Source: Chloroflexota bacterium (lineage in GTDB: Bacteria; Chloroflexota; Anaerolineae; Anaerolineales; Villigracilaceae). From it: a stretch of DNA of 64,000 bases. The notes under the pieces were generated by a model. The model did not search any database and was not told the DNA's origin. It saw only the letters and a list, made by a program, of their open reading frames with translations. Within the stretch, counting starts at the first letter, position 1. The number at the start of each line of letters is the position of its first letter. Of the stretch, positions 60,128 through 64,000 are shown piece by piece. Made by a program: the position numbers and the translations under genes. The stretch is taken from positions 57,543 to 121,542 of the forward strand of contig JACAEM010000001.1 of assembly GCA_013388855.1 (NCBI GenBank), written 5' to 3'.

Positions 60128-61834
60128 TTACTCCGGTTTCTGGCTTTTCTTCCTTTCTTCATTCGCGAATTCCTGGGCGCTTTTATGATAAGTGACCAGC
60201 CATTCTGCCATGCGCTCGCGTTCTGCTGCAACTGCTGCCTCACTCTTCTTTTGGGAGCGGGCCATGCGGCGGCGGTCGATATCCGACTGCACACCGGCCG
60301 GGTCGAGAACATCCTCGAAGGCAAGTTTGGAGCCGCCCACGGTGATGTAGACCGTACCGTAATTGAACAGGTTGCCCCAGATGCCGAGACGTTCATAGTT
60401 GGTGCTCAGGATGTTCTCGAGTTGTGCGGCGTTGCGTGTTTCGGTGCCGAACGGTTTGCGGTCGACGTCGATGATCTGTTCCGCTGTCACTTCGAATTTA
60501 TCGTTGCTCCAGTCCATGATCTCATAGCCCAGCCAGAATGCAAACGGGAAAAGCGCGATGAACAGGGCGCCTGCCCACGCATCCACGGTCAGACCGCCCT
60601 GCAGGGAAATGAAAGCTTCATCCGGCGAAATTGCCAGTTGGAACAGGCGATAGAGAAAAATGAGCAGGACGGCAAGCGTGGCGAGCAACGGCATCCATGC
60701 CTGTTGCACAAGCACCACCCAATGCTTTCGGTAGACCACCGTTTCGCCCTGTTCGTAGCGGAGTTTGAGCGTATTTGCGCCGAGGAAACGCAGAATGGCA
60801 ATCGTCCCGCGTTTGGGCGGAGGGGGAGGGGGTGGTGTGTCGGAATCAGGCTTCGGCGGGGGAGGAATCGGGATTCCCAATTTTTTGCGGATGGCGTTCT
60901 TCATCGCCTCTTTTTCCATCCCGACTGCCGCCTCTTTGGTTCGGTTCCAATATTCCTCGATCATTTTGGCGGCTTGGGCGGGGTGATCCACGTTGCTGAA
61001 CGGTATCCTGCCGACATAGGTGCGGACGATCACATTGCCGTAATCGAGGATGCGCCCAATCTGATTCACCTCGACGCCCACAGAAACGACCATGCTCAAC
61101 GGGGTCTCCTGGCGGCTGTCGTAAATGCCCACGACCTTTTCGAGCCAGACCACACGTTGATTGGTGACAATGTAATAATCGTTGCCCCAGTCGATGACCA
61201 GCCAGGCGATCCACAGCCCGATTGCGATCAACGAACCCAACGCGGCAAACAGGGCCAGCAATGCCGGGAGGATGACCAGCCACGCGTAGAAAAAGAACAA
61301 TGGAACAGCCAATGCCGCCACAGGCAGGAAGAGTTTCTGGTACAAGACCAGCGGATGTTTCCGCGCAAGGAAATAGATGACCTCATCAGGTCTCAACCAT
61401 TTAAAGCGCAGACTGCGCGCCAGTTTGCGGCTCCGCACGGCGAGGTCGAGGTTCGTCCGCAGTTCAGGGGCAGTTTTGAAAAGTTTTTCGAAATTTTGGC
61501 GGGATAAAATCAGCAGGGTGGTGTCCGTAAGGGTTGTAACCGTGGCGGAGCGGCGGCGGTTCGACACCAGAGCCATTTCACCGAAATAATCATTCTTCAC
61601 GAGGAGCGCCAGTTGCATTTCCCTGCCATCCTGTTTGCGCACCACGCGCACGCTCCCGGCGTAGATCATGTAAAAACTGTCGGCTTTACCGTCCTGTTGA
61701 AAAACCACCTCACCTTTGGCATACCCCTTTTCATCCAATTGGTCGGCAACCGCCGCAAGCTCGGCATCATCCAATCCGTGGAAGAGGTGGATCTTTTTCA
61801 AAAAGGCGACGCGAGCGGACGTATCGATGGTCAC
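60128..61834 (-). CDS. Cyclic-nucleotide-binding protein with two membrane-linked PH-like domains
   Basis: A 568-residue protein. Residues 1-130 are a cNMP-binding domain (ADSFYMIYAGSVRVVRKQDG, YFGEMALVSNRRRSATVTTL, containing the phosphate-binding cassette). Then come two units each made of two transmembrane helices followed by a PH-like beta domain (bPH2/DUF304 type: NDYYIVTNQRVVWLEKVVGIYDSR at about 240 and DKFEVTAEQIIDVDRKPFG at about 460). A Pro-rich linker IPIPPPPKP separates them and a basic helical tail ends the protein. Both PH-like units share STNYERLG/EVNQIGR-type LDYG/NYGTV strands. It may link a cyclic nucleotide signal to the membrane. I know no characterised homologue. Confidence 0.8.
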   Translation of the reverse strand: MTIDTSARVAFLKKIHLFHGLDDAELAAVADQLDEKGYAKGEVVFQQDGKADSFYMIYAGSVRVVRKQDGREMQLALLVKNDYFGEMALVSNRRRSATVTTLTDTTLLILSRQNFEKLFKTAPELRTNLDLAVRSRKLARSLRFKWLRPDEVIYFLARKHPLVLYQKLFLPVAALAVPLFFFYAWLVILPALLALFAALGSLIAIGLWIAWLVIDWGNDYYIVTNQRVVWLEKVVGIYDSRQETPLSMVVSVGVEVNQIGRILDYGNVIVRTYVGRIPFSNVDHPAQAAKMIEEYWNRTKEAAVGMEKEAMKNAIRKKLGIPIPPPPKPDSDTPPPPPPPKRGTIAILRFLGANTLKLRYEQGETVVYRKHWVVLVQQAWMPLLATLAVLLIFLYRLFQLAISPDEAFISLQGGLTVDAWAGALFIALFPFAFWLGYEIMDWSNDKFEVTAEQIIDVDRKPFGTETRNAAQLENILSTNYERLGIWGNLFNYGTVYITVGGSKLAFEDVLDPAGVQSDIDRRRMARSQKKSEAAVAAERERMAEWLVTYHKSAQEFANEERKKSQKPE

Positions 61835-61846
61835 GTTTGGATTCTA

Positions 61847-62350
61847 TCAAATTTCCCGCACGATGGCGCACCCATATGCCGGGGTCTCGATCAATTTGGG
61901 CAGGCGCCCGGCGAGCAGCGCCTCCACCGCCTCTTCGAGAAAGAAGCGCGTGGCTTTGCGCTGACGGAACGTGACATCGTCCACCGCGCCGCGATACCGC
62001 AGGATTCCCTGCCGGTCGATGACGAACGCGTGCGGAGTAGTCTGCGCTTCATAGAGATCTGCGACAACGTGTTCCGCATCGATCAGGACCGTGGGCAGGC
62101 GCCGAGTTACAGCGGCCTCCTCCACCTCCCGGACGGATTCGCTCCGATTCGACGCGATGGAAAGCAGTACCACCTCCCCGCCCCATTGTACGAGGCAAGT
62201 CATCGTGGAACGATCCGTGCGTTCCGAGTGAGGACACTCCGCCGACCAGAAATTGACAATGACGATCCTCCCGCGAAAATCGCTCAAGCGATGCAGTTTT
62301 CCCTGCAAATCGGGTAATTCAAAATCGGGCGCGGGATGGTTGATCTGCAT
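61847..62350 (-). CDS. Thioredoxin-like (AhpC/TSA-TlpA type) protein
   Basis: A 167-residue redoxin. The start HPAPDFELPDLQGKLHRLSDFRGRIVIVNFWSAECPHSE has the TlpA/AhpC arrangement, with CPHS in place of CxxC: a single-Cys redox centre. The strand TTPHAFVIDRQGILRYRGAVDD and the ending ETPAYGCAIV are typical of the subgroup; the Cys there could pair with the first. It has no signal peptide. ATG 62350 is used. Function as peroxidase or reductase is not decided. Confidence 0.85.
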   Translation of the reverse strand: MQINHPAPDFELPDLQGKLHRLSDFRGRIVIVNFWSAECPHSERTDRSTMTCLVQWGGEVVLLSIASNRSESVREVEEAAVTRRLPTVLIDAEHVVADLYEAQTTPHAFVIDRQGILRYRGAVDDVTFRQRKATRFFLEEAVEALLAGRLPKLIETPAYGCAIVREI

Positions 62351-62363
62351 GAAATCATTATAT

Positions 62364-62391
62364 CGTAGGGGCACGGTGACCCGCCCCTACG
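62364..62391. repeat. GTAGGGGC palindromic repeat
   Basis: CGTAGGGGCACGGTGACCCGCCCCTACG: complementary ends CGTAGGGG/CCCCTACG. It sits between two divergent genes and abuts the TACAAT (62395-62400) of the next gene. Confidence 0.65.
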
Positions 62392-62407
62392 TGTTACAAT
62401 CCCTCTC

Positions 62408-63415
62408 ATGAAAAAATGGCAATTCTGGCTCGGGGTGCTGATCAGCGTCCTGTTCATCTGGCTGGCATTACGCGGCCTGCGCCTCGAAGAATTCTGGGGC
62501 GCGGTCAAGAAAGCGAATTACTGGTGGCTGCTGCCGGGGATCCTGGTCTATTTTGTAGGAGTTTGGGCAAGGGCATGGAGGTGGCATTACCTGCTCGGTC
62601 CCATCAAGAAGATACCCACCGCGACCATGTTTCCCATCACCACCATCGGTTACATGGGCAATAATATCTATCCCGCTCGTGCCGGGGAGGTGCTACGGGC
62701 GGTGATCCTGAAGCGCAAAGAAGGCGTGTCCGTTTCTGCTTCGCTCGCCACCATCATCGTGGAACGCATCTTTGATGGTGTGGTCATGCTGGCGTTTGTC
62801 TTCGTCAACCTCCCGGAACTTGCCAAACTGACCGGGAGTTCCGGCTTCGTGGGGAACATCCAGCAGGTGGCGGTCATTGGCACGGGGATCTTTCTCGGCG
62901 CGCTGGCGGTTTTCCTGTTGGCGGCGATGTTTCCTCACGTCACAGCAAAAGTCGGTTTGTGGATGATCGAACGGTTCACGCCGAAGAGAATTCACCAGAG
63001 GATCATTAGTATTATGAACAAGTTCCTCGACGGGCTGGAATCGCTCCGCTCGCCGTTCAACGTATTGATGGTCTTTTTTACATCGATCATCATCTGGTTG
63101 TTGGAGACGGGTAAATACTGGTTTGTGATGCACGCCTTTGATTTCAGTGTTTCGTTCTTCGCCCTGATGTTGATGAACGGCATCGTCAACCTGGCAACGA
63201 CAATCCCCTCCGCGCCGGGATATATCGGCACATTCGACGCTCCGGGGATTGCCGTGCTCACTGCCTACGGCGTGGACCAGGCGACCGCAGCCGGATACAC
63301 GCTCACGCTCCATGTAGCGTTGTGGCTTCCCATCACGTTGCTGGGCGCGTACTATCTGGCGCGCGAAGGCATCACGTGGAGTGACTCGCTACGTGCGGAG
63401 ACGAAAGACGTATAA
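62408..63415 (+). CDS. Lysylphosphatidylglycerol-synthase TM-region family protein (UPF0104)
   Basis: A 335-residue integral membrane protein with about eight helices. It shows the LPG_synthase_TM/AglD-type pattern: an opening helix with VLISVLFIWLALRGL, VYFVGVWARAWRWHYLL, YMGNNIYPARAGEVLRAVILKRKEGVSVSASLATIIVERIFDGVVML, and late MNGIVNLATTIPSAPGYIGTFDAPGIAVL. Members act as lipid or polyprenyl-linked flippases; no synthase domain is fused here. The gene is leaderless-looking: TACAAT ends 7 bases before the ATG. Confidence 0.9.
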   Translation: MKKWQFWLGVLISVLFIWLALRGLRLEEFWGAVKKANYWWLLPGILVYFVGVWARAWRWHYLLGPIKKIPTATMFPITTIGYMGNNIYPARAGEVLRAVILKRKEGVSVSASLATIIVERIFDGVVMLAFVFVNLPELAKLTGSSGFVGNIQQVAVIGTGIFLGALAVFLLAAMFPHVTAKVGLWMIERFTPKRIHQRIISIMNKFLDGLESLRSPFNVLMVFFTSIIIWLLETGKYWFVMHAFDFSVSFFALMLMNGIVNLATTIPSAPGYIGTFDAPGIAVLTAYGVDQATAAGYTLTLHVALWLPITLLGAYYLAREGITWSDSLRAETKDV

Positions 63416-63448
63416 GGAATTGAAAATCCATATCCTCGGGAGGGAACC

Positions 63449-63820
63449 ATGGAATCAAAGAGTGCCCACTTTCTACGGCTGGCAGGGATCGTGCTGGGGC
63501 TGACCCTGATCGTATTCATCCTTGTCCTGTCCATCGGGTTCATCAACAACTGGCATGACCCGGTGGCATTCAGCAACGGCTTCTTCATAGCGGGCGGAAT
63601 CCTCATCACGCTGGGCGCGTTGTCCGTTGCGGGCGGGTTCCTCCAGCGCGCGGACTTCAAAATGACCTACAGCGAATCCGCCGGGCAGGCAAACCTGGCG
63701 GAGCGGAGTCAGCGCATCGTGACTGACGTTCTCCAACGCTATGGCACCATGACCCTGCTCCTGGGCGCCGGCACCCTGCTCATCGTCATTGCAGTGCTCA
63801 TCGGCAAACTTCTTCTCTGA
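63449..63820 (+). CDS. Small membrane protein of unknown function
   Basis: A 123-residue protein with three predicted transmembrane helices (near residues 8-33, 42-65 and 98-122). There is a polar loop between helices 2 and 3 (LQRADFKMTYSESAGQANLAERSQRI). GGGAGGGAACC precedes ATG 63449, and a terminator follows. It lies 34 bases after the UPF0104 gene and may be co-transcribed with it. Not recognised. Confidence 0.65.
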   Translation: MESKSAHFLRLAGIVLGLTLIVFILVLSIGFINNWHDPVAFSNGFFIAGGILITLGALSVAGGFLQRADFKMTYSESAGQANLAERSQRIVTDVLQRYGTMTLLLGAGTLLIVIAVLIGKLLL

Positions 63821-63846
63821 AACAGAAGCAAAGATTCAATCCTTGA

Positions 63847-63867
63847 AGGCGGCAGAACCTGCCGCCT
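63847..63867 (+). terminator. Intrinsic terminator
   Basis: AGGCGGCAG-AAC-CTGCCGCCT, 9-bp perfect stem, then GTTTCAATTT. Confidence 0.75.
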
Positions 63868-63882
63868 GTTTCAATTTAATGA

Positions 63883-64000
63883 GGGAGTGTCTAAAATAGT
63901 GGGCTAACAAAGTCCATGACATGAGAGGCATAATTTGGAAAGTGTTGCTTATGAAGTTGCCTGCTGTTGAAGCAGAAAACAAACAAACGCAAGGCACACT
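63883..64000 (+). mobile_element. Possible left end of an insertion sequence, cut by window edge
   Basis: GGGAGTGTCTAA begins here and occurs exactly once more in what I checked, at 10346-10357, next to other repeats. An open frame starts at ATG 63921 (MRGIIWKVLL; also ATG 63951) and stays open to the last base. This is the expected layout for an IS terminus followed by its transposase gene, but only 26 codons are visible and the family cannot be named. It may equally be plain leader sequence. Confidence 0.25.

Noticed and set aside
1..64000. CRISPR array, rRNA, prophage or integrated plasmid
   Set aside because: No spaced direct repeats, no rRNA segments, no phage structural genes or integrase seen; the two tRNAs have intact flanks without attachment-site duplication.

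Overview
The window is about 55% GC, densely coded, and reads as an ordinary chromosome of a free-living bacterium rather than a phage or plasmid. I place it in the Chloroflexota, most likely class Anaerolineae. The reasons are gene content and style: a single-chain glycyl-tRNA synthetase (alpha fused to beta), MalT-like ATPase/TPR/BTAD regulators, NB-ARC/TPR STAND proteins, an F420-type luciferase-like oxidoreductase, a toast_rack-type lipoprotein, dispersed short palindromic repeats, and many genes whose -10 box lies only 6-12 bases before the start codon. There is no rRNA or marker protein to fix the species, so the placement is an inference.

Layout. 1-2.6 kb: an ABC importer operon (permease, lipoprotein receptor, ATPase). 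2.7-5.4 kb: a LuxR-type regulator, a lone TIR protein, pcm and a response-regulator diguanylate cyclase whose phosphoacceptor Asp is Glu. 5.6-10.0 kb (minus strand): a three-gene operon encoding a small helical protein, an NB-ARC/TPR STAND ATPase, and a protein with two GGDEF-like domains fused to a 2H phosphoesterase. It looks like an undescribed nucleotide-signalling or conflict system. 10.6-27.4 kb: mostly housekeeping and stress genes (glyQS fusion, sigma factor with DUF5667 partner, VOC, LOG, clpC, msrA, dusB, radA, dnaK, response regulator, inositol phosphatase). 27.5-32.9 kb: a 1065-residue MalT/BTAD activator, then a promoter with a perfect tandem 12-bp repeat 8 bp before its -10, two small proteins (46 and 92 residues) and a PAS-GAF-HD-GYP phosphodiesterase. 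33.0-34.6 kb: tRNA-Arg(GCG), surE, trxA, tRNA-Lys(TTT).

34.9-39.1 kb is the most striking region. A ComA-like NarL-family response regulator, a ComQ-like isoprenyl-diphosphate-synthase homologue, an overlooked 52-codon gene with a perfect Shine-Dalgarno and two C-terminal tryptophans (ComX-like), and a ComP-like kinase (TM, PDZ-like domain, TM bundle, GAF-like, HisKA_3, HATPase) lie together. This matches the parts list of the ComQXPA quorum-sensing system known from Bacillus and relatives, but in a different gene order and apparently in another phylum. A membrane-bound XRE-type regulator follows at 39.2 kb.

40.5-63.8 kb: dnaE, then mostly metabolic, transport and repair genes (AAC(3)-fold protein, enoyl-CoA hydratase, paired small membrane proteins, MFS exporter, DUF1304, DUF998, class 3 lipase, HAD phosphatase, GAF-GAF-PAS kinase, thioesterase, M42 peptidase, LLM oxidoreductase, mazG, nth, nucleotidyltransferase, recF, GNAT, def, a cNMP-binding/PH-like membrane protein, a thiol-disulfide-like protein, an LPG-synthase-TM-like flippase-type protein). 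The right edge may enter an insertion sequence.

Two cross-cutting patterns stand out. Several families of short dispersed palindromic repeats sit between genes, and repeat-like sequence also appears in frame inside coding regions (glyQS junction and beta part, the LLM oxidoreductase, the dnaE linker). Leaderless or near-leaderless transcription seems common.
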